Below, piece by piece: positions 25,887 to 34,715 of a stretch of 64,000 bases of DNA (its first letter is position 1; each line of letters begins with the position of its first letter). Under the pieces are notes generated by a model, which saw only the letters and a program-made list of their open reading frames with translations, was not told where the DNA came from and did no database searches. Position numbers and translations under genes: made by a program. Origin of the DNA: CALMEC01 sp964531025 (lineage in GTDB: Bacteria > Actinomycetota > Thermoleophilia > Miltoncostaeales > Miltoncostaeaceae); assembly GCA_964531025.1 (NCBI GenBank), contig CAZHDY010000002.1:124001-188000 (forward strand), in the 5' to 3' direction.

Positions 25887-26989
25887 CGTGGGCCGGCCGC
25901 ATCACGGGATGGCTCTCGTACCTGGTGTCCGCGGGACTCCTCATCGCGTTCGCGACGGGAGCACCGACGATGTGGTGGGCGGTGGCGACAATGGCCACCG
26001 GCGCGGTTGCTTGGACCATTCAGAAGAAGGCTCCTCGGCCGCGCGACGCCCATCGCCGGCCCAGCGGAATCGCCCTGAAGGGGCTCCACGGCCCGTTCTG
26101 GGGTGCACTCGGTTTCGCCCTGATGTTCTTCCTCGCGGCGCGGACGACGGGAGCCGGGTGGCTGATCGTCCTCTGTTGCCTCATCGTCGGCGTGACCATC
26201 ATCGGCGCCGTGGTTCCGCCGTTCACCCTCATGCGGCTGACGGTGCGGGCGAGCGGTCCTGCGGATGCTGTCGCCGGCGAACCTTTCGCAACCACACTTG
26301 AGGTGTCACGTCCCGGGCTGGGACTGACCGCTCAGTCGCCTCAGCCCGGAGAGCTGAAGGCCGCGATCGTCGACGGCACCAATCCCCTGTGGCCGATGAC
26401 CTCCGAGCGCGCCGTCATCCGCGAGATGGTCCTCGTGATCTCGTCCAGTGCCCCGATCGGCATGTTCAGCTGGTCGCGGAGGATCATCGTTCCCTTCGAC
26501 CAGCCGATCCACGTCGCTCCCCGGCTGGGAACGCCGCGAGAGACGGCTGCGTCGGACGACGCCGTCGAAGGTGAGTTGACCGGCAACCGTCCCGCCCACG
26601 GCGACCACCTGCGATCGGTTCGCGAATACGCGAGCGGTGACGCCATGCGCCTCGTCCACTGGCCGGCCAGCGCCCGACGCGGAGGCCTCGTGGTGAAAGA
26701 GTTCGAGTCACCTGCCAACCCGCATCTGCACCTGGTCGTCAGGTTGCACGGGGTCCCCGAGCTGGACGAACGCATCTGTGAGGACGCCATGGCCACAGCG
26801 GTCCTCGCCCTGGAGGAGCGGCGCCCGGTGACCCTCCACACGAACGACGGAACAGCGGTGCGCGTCACCGGAGTGCGCCACCGCCGCGACGCCGGGCGCG
26901 CACTCGCCGCGGCCGCCCCGGGACCGGTCCCCGAACCCGATGGCCCTGACGGGCGCATCATCCGCCTCACCGCACGTGGTGCCGCATGA
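25883..26989 (+). CDS. DUF58 domain membrane protein
   Basis: A 368-residue protein with membrane helices near residues 10-45 and 70-110 and a C-terminal DUF58 domain identified by the signature VREYASGDAMRLVHWPASAR followed by LVVKEFE. DUF58 is related to von Willebrand A domains, and its proteins are regular clients of MoxR ATPases. Its ATG overlaps the stop of the MoxR gene (ATGA) and its own stop overlaps the next gene, so the three are translationally coupled. The exact role of the family is unknown; envelope assembly is suspected. Confidence 0.9.
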   Translation: MTWAGRITGWLSYLVSAGLLIAFATGAPTMWWAVATMATGAVAWTIQKKAPRPRDAHRRPSGIALKGLHGPFWGALGFALMFFLAARTTGAGWLIVLCCLIVGVTIIGAVVPPFTLMRLTVRASGPADAVAGEPFATTLEVSRPGLGLTAQSPQPGELKAAIVDGTNPLWPMTSERAVIREMVLVISSSAPIGMFSWSRRIIVPFDQPIHVAPRLGTPRETAASDDAVEGELTGNRPAHGDHLRSVREYASGDAMRLVHWPASARRGGLVVKEFESPANPHLHLVVRLHGVPELDERICEDAMATAVLALEERRPVTLHTNDGTAVRVTGVRHRRDAGRALAAAAPGPVPEPDGPDGRIIRLTARGAA

Positions 26990-29112
26990 CCGACGAGGTG
27001 ACGAAGCCGACGCCCACCTGGATGCGCTTCCTCGGTGACCTGAGCGATGCCGGCGAGCGATCGGTCGTCACGCGTGTGAGCGCGCTCGCCGCGGCCATGA
27101 TCGCCGGAGCGGCGGTCCTCATGAGCGAGCTCGACCTGGCCCTGGTGGGCTGGATATTCCTCCTTCTCATGCCGGTGGGATCGTGGTTCGCCTACCGTCG
27201 CCGCAACAGCACGAGCCCGTGGCCGAGCCTGGTGATGACAAGCGTCGCCGTGATCGCGACGCTTCTGTTCATGGCTCGCAACCGGGGCTTCAGCTCACCT
27301 GCCGAGCTGCGCGCCCCCCTCGCCGAGCTGCTCATCTTCCTGGAGATGTCGCGATCGTTCGTCACCCGGTCGCTGCGGGATCTGCGATTCACGCTGATGT
27401 CCAGCCTGACCCTGATCGCCCTCGCGGGTTCGATCGCCATGTCCATGTCGTTCATCCTGCCGCTCATGGCATGGGCGGTGACCGCCTACGTCTTCCTCAT
27501 GGCGGCCTACCGCAGCGAGCTTCGCGCCATGGCCGACGGCGTGCGTCCCGAGCCGGTGCGGCAGCGCCCCCGTCTGACGGTCGCCGTCGTCACGGCGTCG
27601 CTGGCCGTGGTCGTCGCCATCGGCGCGTTCATGGTGATCCCGGCGGCCAAGTCAAGCCGCTTCCTGGCCTTCACCGCACGTCTTCCCAACGCGACCTCGG
27701 TCCCCCAGCCGGGTGGCCTGTCGAATCCGTCCCTCGGAGATCAGAACCCGTCCGGGGCCGGTGGCTCCGGCGGAGGCGGCGCGACCTCGTTCGGCTACTT
27801 CGGGTTCGCGAACGAGATGGATACGTCGATGCGGGGACGTCCGGACGACACGCTCGTCATGCGCGTACGCGCGTCGGCCCCGGATTTCTGGCGCGGCCAG
27901 AGCTTCGACACCTGGGACGGCCGGAAGTGGTCGATGTCGGACCAGCGGACGCGCGTCATCGGCGGGCAGAGCCCGATCCGGGTCCCATCCCTGGACGAAG
28001 AACCTCCGATCGCCGGCGAGGAGTTCATCCAGACCATGTACCTGGCGACGCCGGGTCCCAACCTCATCTTCGGCGCCTTCCGGCCCACCGCCGTGTACAT
28101 CCCCCAGCGGGCGCTGTTCCAGATGACGGACGGAACGATCCGCACCGGCGTGGAACTGGATGACGGGGCGATCTACACCGTGGTGAGCCACCGACCGCTG
28201 GTCACCGAGAGCGGCCTCAGGAGCGCTCCCGACTCCCGGAACGCGCCGACCGCCATCCTGTCGCGGTATGCGACGCCCACGGCCTCGACGCCCGAGCGCG
28301 TGGCGGATCTGGCCGAGCGGCTCACCCGCAATCAGCCGACGACATACGACAAGGTACGCGCCATCGAAGACTGGATGGGCCGCAACACGAAGTACCAGAT
28401 CGACATCCCGCCCCTTCCCGAGGGACGTGACGCCGTCGAGCAGTTCCTCTTCCACGACCGTATCGGCTACTGCGAGCAGATCGCGTCGAGCCTCGTCGTG
28501 ATGTTGCGATCGCAGGGCATCCCGGCCCGGGTGACCGTGGGATTCACGCCCGGTGAGCGCAACCCCTTCACCGGCATGTACGAGGTGCGCGCCAACAACG
28601 CCCACGCATGGGCGGAGGTCTACTTCCCCGGTATCGGGTGGCAGGCGTTCGACCCGACGGCCCAGGTGCCGCTCTCGGGCGAGGGGCAGGTGGATCAGGC
28701 GCGACAGGGGCTCGGCGAGTACCTGAAGAGCAAGATGCCGGAGATCTCGACGCCCATGGTGGTGGGGATCGTCCTGCTGTCGGCCGGACTTCTCATCATC
28801 ATGACGATTCGTCCGGTCCGCCGGATTCTGGCCCGTCGGCGCACACGTCGCAACCGAGGGTGGGCCGACGTCCAGCTGGAGCGCCTCGAGCGCATCGGGT
28901 CGCGGGCGGGTCACCCCCGCGACCCGGCCGCCACGGCACGCGAGTACGGCACCGTGTTGGACGACGTCGTCGGAGGGGATCCCCGGATCGAGGACGTCGT
29001 GAGCGCCCTCGAGAGCGATGCGTTCTCGCCCGAGGGCCTGGACCCAGGCTCGCGGAGGCGGATCGAGGACTTGATCGGTGCCGTGGAGGAGGACCACCGA
29101 AGGAAGCGGTGA
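26986..29112 (+). CDS. TgpA-like membrane transglutaminase-fold protein
   Basis: A 708-residue protein. Several membrane helices occupy residues 30-220 (DUF3488 part), a periplasmic/extracellular transglutaminase-like domain covers about 430-560, and a further helix lies near 586-604 before a cytoplasmic DUF4129-like tail. The papain-type catalytic triad is visible: Cys496 in GYCEQIASS, His in NNAHAWAEVYFP, and Asp in FDPT. Active residues being intact suggests a functional protease or transamidase acting on cell-surface proteins. It is the last gene of the MoxR-DUF58 operon. Confidence 0.92.
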   Translation: MTDEVTKPTPTWMRFLGDLSDAGERSVVTRVSALAAAMIAGAAVLMSELDLALVGWIFLLLMPVGSWFAYRRRNSTSPWPSLVMTSVAVIATLLFMARNRGFSSPAELRAPLAELLIFLEMSRSFVTRSLRDLRFTLMSSLTLIALAGSIAMSMSFILPLMAWAVTAYVFLMAAYRSELRAMADGVRPEPVRQRPRLTVAVVTASLAVVVAIGAFMVIPAAKSSRFLAFTARLPNATSVPQPGGLSNPSLGDQNPSGAGGSGGGGATSFGYFGFANEMDTSMRGRPDDTLVMRVRASAPDFWRGQSFDTWDGRKWSMSDQRTRVIGGQSPIRVPSLDEEPPIAGEEFIQTMYLATPGPNLIFGAFRPTAVYIPQRALFQMTDGTIRTGVELDDGAIYTVVSHRPLVTESGLRSAPDSRNAPTAILSRYATPTASTPERVADLAERLTRNQPTTYDKVRAIEDWMGRNTKYQIDIPPLPEGRDAVEQFLFHDRIGYCEQIASSLVVMLRSQGIPARVTVGFTPGERNPFTGMYEVRANNAHAWAEVYFPGIGWQAFDPTAQVPLSGEGQVDQARQGLGEYLKSKMPEISTPMVVGIVLLSAGLLIIMTIRPVRRILARRRTRRNRGWADVQLERLERIGSRAGHPRDPAATAREYGTVLDDVVGGDPRIEDVVSALESDAFSPEGLDPGSRRRIEDLIGAVEEDHRRKR

Positions 29113-29165
29113 CGTCCCGCGCGACATTCGTGTCGACTCCCGCGACGAGGTGTCACAGGAGTATG

Positions 29166-29181
29166 AGTTTCACGTGAAACA
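29166..29181. promoter_or_regulatory. parS: parS centromere site (ParB binding)
   Basis: The 16-mer AGTTTCACGTGAAACA matches the widely conserved bacterial parS consensus TGTTTCACGTGAAACA at 15 of 16 positions, and the inner 14 bases are a perfect palindrome. It lies in an intergenic space, as many parS sites do. Only this one was found in the window. Confidence 0.8.
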
Positions 29182-29202
29182 TCGAGCCTCCCATCGAGGC
29201 CG

Positions 29203-29237
29203 CTGGCAACCCGGGTGCCTGGCACCCGGGTTGCCAG
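29203..29237. repeat. Perfect 35-base palindrome with REP-like core
   Basis: Two perfect 17-base arms around one T. The centre reads GGTGCCTGGCACC, the same 13-base core as the REP-like elements near 40.7 kb and 58.6 kb. It stands alone here, between parS and the SOS box, and could also act as a terminator for the transglutaminase operon. Confidence 0.75.
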
Positions 29238-29366
29238 GCGACCGCAAACGCGACGAAAGTCACGCCTTCCGCGACGTCGGTCACTGAACTTCGGCAACCG
29301 TTAACGCGAGGTCGCAGATCTCCCGCAAAGAGCAGCGGAGGTACTTGCACCCCGATCGGAAATGAC

Positions 29367-29380
29367 CGAACATATGTTCG
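29367..29380. promoter_or_regulatory. LexA SOS box of the imuB operon
   Basis: CGAACATATGTTCG, a perfect palindrome matching the actinobacterial/Firmicute LexA box CGAACNNNNGTTCG. It is directly followed by the ATG of a short leader ORF leading into imuB. An identical 14-mer precedes dnaE2. Confidence 0.9.
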
Positions 29381-29437
29381 ATGCATCCACGCCCTGCCCC
29401 CTCCGACCGATCTGCTCACGACGGTGACCCGCGATGA
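29381..29437 (+). CDS. 18-codon leader ORF between SOS box and imuB
   Basis: The ATG begins at the base right after the SOS box and encodes MHPRPAPSDRSAHDGDPR, ending in a TGA that overlaps the imuB ATG (ATGA). There is no Shine-Dalgarno before it, so a leaderless or near-leaderless mRNA would have to be used, as is common in actinobacteria. Coupled translation from this ORF could deliver ribosomes to imuB, which itself has no clear Shine-Dalgarno. The alternative is that it is chance, since the peptide has no recognisable features. Confidence 0.45.
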   Translation: MHPRPAPSDRSAHDGDPR

Positions 29438-30645
29438 CCATCCTCACCGTGATCATCCCGCTCTTCACCCTCCGAGTGGCGCTCCACGCCGCACGGCGCC
29501 CCTTCGACCTCCCCATCGCTCTGTCCCCGCAGCCGGGCGACCCTGCGGTGATCGGGCTCTGTACCCCGTCGGCCACGATGCTCGGAGTCGTTCCGGGTCT
29601 GCGGGTGGGCGAGGCCCTCGCCCGCTGCCCCGAGCTGGAGCTCCTCGTCCCCGACCCCGGGGGCGTGGCTCACGCACAGGAGATCATCACCTGCCGGCTC
29701 GAGAGCATCGGAGCGGCCGTCGAAGAGACGGACTCCGGCGTCTGGCGCCTCGCAACCGACGGACTCCAGCGCCTGCACGGCGGCCTCACCGGGGTCGTCC
29801 GGCGGGTGCGCTCCGTGCTCCCCGTCGGCATGGACGTGCGCATCGGATCGGGTCCCACCGTGTTCTCGTCCCTTCAGGCCGCATGTGAGGCTGCACCGCG
29901 CATCCCCCTCCATCTCCACCACGACGAGACCGCAGAGTTCCTGGCACCACTCCCCATCGGACGCCTCCCCCTGGACGAACGACAGGTCGACGCCCTCGAC
30001 CGTATGGGCATCACCACCATCGGGAGATTCGCCGCACTCGAGCGCGCCCACGTCGCCGATCGCTTCGGTCTGGACGGCCTCCGGGCATGGAACGCCGCCC
30101 GTGGTCAGGACACCGATCGTCTCATCCCCCGTGATCCCCCCGAACCTCTGGAGGCGGCCTTCCACTTCCCGGATGCCGTCGGTGCCCTTCCGGCGTTGCA
30201 TGCGGCGGCACGCCTCCTTCTGAGCGAGCTCGCGTCATCGGTCGCGCGTCGCGGCGGAGCAATCCGCGGCCTCACCATCCGAGCCTGGATCGACGGCGGA
30301 GGCTCCTGGACGCGCACCATCACGTTGCGCGAGGCCAGCGCCACGATTGACAGACTGACGGTTTCCGCTCTGCCCGCTCTCTCCGACATCACCGGTCCTG
30401 TGGAGACCCTGGCCATCCGCGCCGATGCCTCGGGTCACATCGCAGGACATCAGATCGCCCTCACCGATCCCGGTGATCAGGAACGCGCCCGGCGCGCCGG
30501 TGAGGCCATCAACCAGATCCGGACCGTCCACGGCGACGACGCCGTGCTGCAGGCGGTGGAGATGGAACCCTGGTCATCACTTCCGGAACGCCGATGGGCT
30601 CTCGTCCCCTACGACGCCTCGACCAGCCCCGACCGATCGCTGTAG
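29434..30645 (+). CDS. imuB: ImuB-like Y-family polymerase relative
   Basis: A 403-residue ImuB-type protein of the translesion mutasome. It aligns to the DinB fold in order (palm/fingers start TPSATMLGVVPGLRVGEALARCP, helix-hairpin region DRMGITTIGRFAALERAHVADRFG, little-finger region after residue 220) but lacks the acidic catalytic residues expected at the N-terminus, as ImuB proteins do. They act as adaptors for the DnaE2 polymerase and the sliding clamp. The operon is under a perfect SOS box and dnaE2 with an identical box lies 4.3 kb away. No imuA' gene is present upstream; the leader ORF occupies that place. At 403 residues it is somewhat short for the family. Confidence 0.85.
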   Translation: MTILTVIIPLFTLRVALHAARRPFDLPIALSPQPGDPAVIGLCTPSATMLGVVPGLRVGEALARCPELELLVPDPGGVAHAQEIITCRLESIGAAVEETDSGVWRLATDGLQRLHGGLTGVVRRVRSVLPVGMDVRIGSGPTVFSSLQAACEAAPRIPLHLHHDETAEFLAPLPIGRLPLDERQVDALDRMGITTIGRFAALERAHVADRFGLDGLRAWNAARGQDTDRLIPRDPPEPLEAAFHFPDAVGALPALHAAARLLLSELASSVARRGGAIRGLTIRAWIDGGGSWTRTITLREASATIDRLTVSALPALSDITGPVETLAIRADASGHIAGHQIALTDPGDQERARRAGEAINQIRTVHGDDAVLQAVEMEPWSSLPERRWALVPYDASTSPDRSL

Positions 30646-30926
30646 TGGTGAGCCCGACCGGGCTCCCGCACGCCGTCGTGTTCCGGGAACGGCGACGCCC
30701 CGTGGTCACCATCCGTGACGACTGGCTGGTGCAGGACCGCTGGTGGACGGACACGCCCGTGGATCGCCACTACTACGAGCTGGTGATCGATCCCGGGCAC
30801 CGCATCGTGGTCTTCCTCGATATCCGAGAGGGGACCTGGTTCACGCATGAGCAGGAGAGCATGCCGGCCCACCGCGCGCTCGACGCCCCCATCCTCGCAC
30901 GGCGCGCTACACGGAACCGTCGGTGA
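30645..30926 (+). CDS. Small protein downstream of imuB (DUF6504-like)
   Basis: A 93-residue protein starting from GTG GTG codons, the first of which shares a base with the imuB stop (TAGTG). It is rich in aromatic residues: VTIRDDWLVQDRWWTDTPVDRHYYELVID, then a strand region ending in WFTHEQ. A small protein with the W-WW-YYEL pattern next to imuB is recurrent in actinobacteria and has been named DUF6504; that name is from memory. It is probably part of the SOS-induced mutasome unit. Function is unknown. Confidence 0.75.
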   Translation: MVSPTGLPHAVVFRERRRPVVTIRDDWLVQDRWWTDTPVDRHYYELVIDPGHRIVVFLDIREGTWFTHEQESMPAHRALDAPILARRATRNRR

Positions 30927-30961
30927 AACGATCCATTTACGTCACTACAACATTTATAGAT

Positions 30962-30996
30962 CGCTGATCATGTGGGAGCCTTCCACATGATCAGCG
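30962..30996. terminator. Bidirectional hairpin terminator between convergent genes
   Basis: A perfect 14-bp stem CGCTGATCATGTGG / CCACATGATCAGCG with a 7-base loop, starting two bases after the stop of the dehydrogenase gene on the minus strand. AT-rich sequence follows it on the minus-strand side (ATCTATAAATG). Confidence 0.9.
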
Positions 30997-30997
30997 G

Positions 30998-32158
30998 TCA
31001 GATCCCGGCGCGGTCGCTGTCGCGGATCTGGAACGTCTCGCCCGAGTCCGGCATCGGCCGCTGCCGCGCCAGCTCGAGGGCGCTGTCGCCGATCGCGGCC
31101 CAGACGTCCAACTTGGTGCGGACGCGCTTGATGACCTCGTCGGTGAACTCGTCGGTGTGCGAGAAGCCGCCCAGGTCCATGGTCTTGACCCCTTCGCCCA
31201 CCGTCTCGAGCGCCGCCTCGTAGATGGCGCGTGCGGCAAGGGACTCGTCCATGTACGACAGGACGGCGGCCGACGCCAGGATCATGGCGAGCGGGTTGGC
31301 GACGTTCTTTCCCAGAAGAGTCGGCGCGGTACCGTGCGGCGCCTCCGCCATGACGACGGTGGGGCGATAGTCACCGTCGAGCGCGAAGAGCAGCGACTCG
31401 GCACCCGCGATGGATCCGAAGAGCTGGAGCACCATGTCCGAGAGCAGGTCACCGTCACGGTTGAGGGCGGGGACCACCAGCGCGTCACCTGCGTGGGCGA
31501 TGAGCATGGCGTACGTGGCATCGATCAACATGGGTTTGTACTGGACGTCGGAGTGACGCTCGGCCGCCGCGTCGAGTTCCTCCTTCAGCATCCCCTCGTA
31601 GGTCGGCGAGACGGTCCACTTGGGCCCGCCGGTGACCATGGCGCGCATACGCCGGGCCTGCAGGAAGGCGATCTCGGCGACCGCGCGGCAGGTGCGACGA
31701 CTGATCTGCTCGGTGCGCCAGGCGATCTCGTCATCGCCCTCGCCCGAGCGTCCTTCCTCGGCACCGTAGGCGTCGTCGACCGCCATGCGTACCACCGAGA
31801 TCGGTGCGTGGATACCACCGACGGGGCGAACCCCGGCAAGCCGGCGACCGGTGCGGATGATGACCTTGCCGTCGATCCCCTGGCGCAGGATGGCGTTGGG
31901 ACTGCCGACGTCACCGGCCGTCTCCGGCGTGATGGTCGCCGCTTTCAGACCGAAACCGTGTTCCCTCATGGCGGCGGCGGCCTCGTGGACGACGGCGTTC
32001 TTCGTGGCGCGACGGTTCTCGAGGGACAAATCGAATCGCACAACGGCGATCTCGGATCCGATCACATCGGGAGCGATGACACGGAGGGCCTCCTCCAGGA
32101 GTTCCTGCCCCGTCTCGTCGCCCTCGGTCACCACCAGCGTCTTGGTCTCGTTCGACAT
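30998..32158 (-). CDS. Isocitrate/isopropylmalate dehydrogenase family protein
   Basis: A 386-residue member of the beta-decarboxylating dehydrogenase family that includes Icd and LeuB. Visible motifs are the metal/substrate region NRDGDLLSDMVLQLFGSIAG and the nucleotide region EAPHGTAPTLLGKNVANPLAM. Some features are unusual: the N-terminal GDExGPE motif reads EGDETGQELLEEAL, and VTxVHKAN reads VTGGPKWT. The substrate therefore cannot be assigned with confidence; isocitrate in an NAD(P)-linked reaction is the first guess. It has its own strong terminator directly after the stop. Confidence 0.82.
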   Translation of the reverse strand: MSNETKTLVVTEGDETGQELLEEALRVIAPDVIGSEIAVVRFDLSLENRRATKNAVVHEAAAAMREHGFGLKAATITPETAGDVGSPNAILRQGIDGKVIIRTGRRLAGVRPVGGIHAPISVVRMAVDDAYGAEEGRSGEGDDEIAWRTEQISRRTCRAVAEIAFLQARRMRAMVTGGPKWTVSPTYEGMLKEELDAAAERHSDVQYKPMLIDATYAMLIAHAGDALVVPALNRDGDLLSDMVLQLFGSIAGAESLLFALDGDYRPTVVMAEAPHGTAPTLLGKNVANPLAMILASAAVLSYMDESLAARAIYEAALETVGEGVKTMDLGGFSHTDEFTDEVIKRVRTKLDVWAAIGDSALELARQRPMPDSGETFQIRDSDRAGI

Positions 32159-32354
32159 GCGGACAGTGTACGGCCGCCACCCGCGATCTCTACTTCGTCA
32201 CAGGAGGATCGATGTCACCTGCGTGCGGGCGATCTCACCGGTCGGCCGGCATCAACCGCCCGTCGGCGACGCATGCCTACGGTCGGCCGCACGACGAATG
32301 CTCGCCGAGGTCCGAAGCGGGGCCGGTCGACGTGGGCCGACCGGCCCCTCGGGA

Positions 32355-33341
32355 TCACAGGAGGTCGCGGCGCAGTTCCTCCGCCGTACGCGGGGACAGC
32401 AGACCCGGGGCGACGTCGAACACCGTCTTCGCACCCACGTCACCCACCGCGTTCAGACGGCGCACGGCACGCGCGTAGGCGATGAGCACGCTGGCCGTGA
32501 AACCCGGGTTGTCGCCCAGCGCGAGCGAGAACTCCATGGTGTGCTCCGCGCCGTTGGCCGTGGCGCTGCGGATGACGAACCCGCCGTGCGGCATGGTCGC
32601 GTGGTCGCGCCGGAGGGTCTCCTCGTCGATGAACTCGACGGTGGTGTCGTAGTCGGCGAAGTAGTCGGGCATCGTCACGATGGACTCCTCCACCGCGGCG
32701 GCATCGGCTCCGTCCTCCAGGACCACGTAGCAGTGACGCGTGTGCTTCTGACGCGTGGTGAGCGTCGGACGCGTCCCGCTTCGGGCCTCGTCCACCGCCG
32801 CCGGCACCGGCCGGGTGTACTGGACGCCGGCGGCCACACCGGGCACGCGGCGGATGGCGTCGGAGTGCCCCTGGCTGAGGCCGTCACCCCAGAAGGTGTA
32901 GGTCTCGCCCTCAGGAAGGATGGACTCTCCGAAGAGGCGGTGGAGCGAGAACATGCCGGGATCCCAGCCCGACGAGATGAGTGCCGTGGTCCCGCCCGCC
33001 CGCGCGGGAGCATCCACGGCGGCGAAGTAGGTCGGGATCCTGGCGTGGGTGTCGTAGCTGTCGACCAGGTTGAACCGCGCGGCCAGGTCAGGTACCTGTG
33101 CGGGCAGGTCGTCCTTCGACCCACCACAGCAGATGAGGACGTCGACCGCACCGACAAGCTCGTCGATGGCGTCCTGGTGGACCACCCGCGTCGACGGATC
33201 CGCGGGCGACACAGACTCGGGGGATCGTCGCGTCACGATGGCGACGAGGTCTATGTCCGGGTTCTGGGTGACAGCGGCTTCGACCCCGCGTCCCAAGTTC
33301 CCGTATCCGACGATGGCGATGCGTGTGGTGGTGTCAGTCAT
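32355..33341 (-). CDS. ddh: meso-Diaminopimelate D-dehydrogenase
   Basis: A 328-residue NADPH-dependent enzyme interconverting tetrahydrodipicolinate and meso-diaminopimelate in one step of lysine and peptidoglycan synthesis. The Rossmann start RIAIVGYGNLGRGVEAAV, the catalytic region SSGWDPGMFSLHRLFGES, and the signature FWGDGLSQGHSDAIRRVPGV are characteristic. The ATG giving MTDTTTRIAIVGYGN was selected; an upstream start would add a Ser/Arg-rich 46-residue extension foreign to the family. It implies meso-DAP peptidoglycan in this organism. Confidence 0.93.
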   Translation of the reverse strand: MTDTTTRIAIVGYGNLGRGVEAAVTQNPDIDLVAIVTRRSPESVSPADPSTRVVHQDAIDELVGAVDVLICCGGSKDDLPAQVPDLAARFNLVDSYDTHARIPTYFAAVDAPARAGGTTALISSGWDPGMFSLHRLFGESILPEGETYTFWGDGLSQGHSDAIRRVPGVAAGVQYTRPVPAAVDEARSGTRPTLTTRQKHTRHCYVVLEDGADAAAVEESIVTMPDYFADYDTTVEFIDEETLRRDHATMPHGGFVIRSATANGAEHTMEFSLALGDNPGFTASVLIAYARAVRRLNAVGDVGAKTVFDVAPGLLSPRTAEELRRDLL

Positions 33342-33492
33342 GGGCGGGATTCTGCCGGACCGGTTTCGGGACACGTCCGCGCCGGACACCGGGCCCCGGA
33401 GAGACGACGTCGTGCTGACAGACGACACCGCATCCACCGGTGACGCGCCCCACATCCGATCTTCCGTGGAATCACCCATCTAGTCTTTCCGA

Positions 33493-34692
33493 GTGCCGCG
33501 ACCATCGACCCATCCCCCCGGGCACACTGTCTCCTGGTGGCGACGCGTGGGACCGTGGATGGGGATCGGCGCCAGCCCGGTCGCGCTTATGGTGGGCGGC
33601 GGGGTGGCGGAGGGCAACGAGCGATGGTGGCTCATGGGGGCCGTCGTGGCCGGGGCACTGACGCTCGCCCTCATCGCCGTCGCGCAGGGGACGCTCGGCA
33701 CGCGCACACGAGCACGTTTCCCCACGCTGGCCGCGCGCACCCTGGGTGTGGGCGGCAGCCGGTTCATCGCATCGCCCGTCATCGTCGTCCTGATGCTCGG
33801 GTGGTACGCATTCAACACGGGCATCGCCGGCGACGGTCTGGCACACATCATCGGAACGCCACGTTGGGTGGGGGTTCTCCTGTTCGCCCTCGTCATGCTG
33901 GCCGTCGCCTGGAGAGGTCTGAACGCGCTCAGTCTGGCGGCGCTCATCGCCGGTATCGCCACCATCGTCCTCGCCGGCGACGGTCTGCGCCGTGCGCTCG
34001 ACGGGCATGACGGGCCGCTCCTGGGAGACGGCACCCCGGCGACCAACCTCTCGTTCTTCGCCGCCATCACGATCATGGTGGGCTACGGAGCCGCTTTCGC
34101 CCTCCGCACCCCCGACTTCGCCCACGATCTGCGACGGCCACGCGACGTCGTCTGGTGCGCCGCCGTCGGCCTGTTCCTCCCGCTGGTGCTCTTCGCCCTG
34201 GCGGGGGCGATCCTCCGCCTGAGCACCGGCAGCTGGGACCTGGTGGAGGTGCTGGGACGGATCGGAAGCCCGACGGTCGCCTACGCGTTCGTCACCCTCG
34301 GTTTCACCGGATCGGTCCTGACGAACCTGCACAGCGGAGCCATCGCAGTGGAGGATCTGGCCGGGCGTGCCCTCAGCCATCGGCGTGCGCTTCTCGTGAT
34401 CGCCGTGACGGGGACCGCGCTGGCCCTGGTCGATCTGGCCTCCCGGATGGTGCCGTTCCTCACCGTGATGGCCGTGGCGGCTCCGTGCCTCGTGGTGGTG
34501 ATCTGGCTGGCCACACGCCGCAGCGAGACGAAATTGGATCTGTGGATCCGTCCGGCCCCGGCCGCCGCATGGATCCTGGGTGCGGGCGTGGGCGCTGTCC
34601 TCGCCGTTCTCGACTCGCCGTGGGCGTTGACGGCGGCGCTCGCCGTGGCAGGCCTGACGATGCTCGTAACCGGCTACGGACGGTCCTCCTAG
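33493..34692 (+). CDS. Cytosine-permease-like (NCS1) membrane transporter
   Basis: A 399-residue protein of about 12 membrane helices. The arrangement with WWLMGAVVAGALTLALIAVAQGTLG, the central segment NTGIAGDGLAHIIG, and TPDFAHDLRRPRD after helix 6 resembles CodB and other NCS1/purine-cytosine permeases. Substrate could be a nucleobase or related compound; the pseudouridine operon (uracil-producing) lies 18 kb away, which is suggestive only. It starts with GTG and is divergent from ddh, with about 150 bases between the two starts. Confidence 0.75.
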   Translation: MPRPSTHPPGHTVSWWRRVGPWMGIGASPVALMVGGGVAEGNERWWLMGAVVAGALTLALIAVAQGTLGTRTRARFPTLAARTLGVGGSRFIASPVIVVLMLGWYAFNTGIAGDGLAHIIGTPRWVGVLLFALVMLAVAWRGLNALSLAALIAGIATIVLAGDGLRRALDGHDGPLLGDGTPATNLSFFAAITIMVGYGAAFALRTPDFAHDLRRPRDVVWCAAVGLFLPLVLFALAGAILRLSTGSWDLVEVLGRIGSPTVAYAFVTLGFTGSVLTNLHSGAIAVEDLAGRALSHRRALLVIAVTGTALALVDLASRMVPFLTVMAVAAPCLVVVIWLATRRSETKLDLWIRPAPAAAWILGAGVGAVLAVLDSPWALTAALAVAGLTMLVTGYGRSS

Positions 34693-34715
34693 GACCACCA
34701 ACGCTTGTGCGATTC

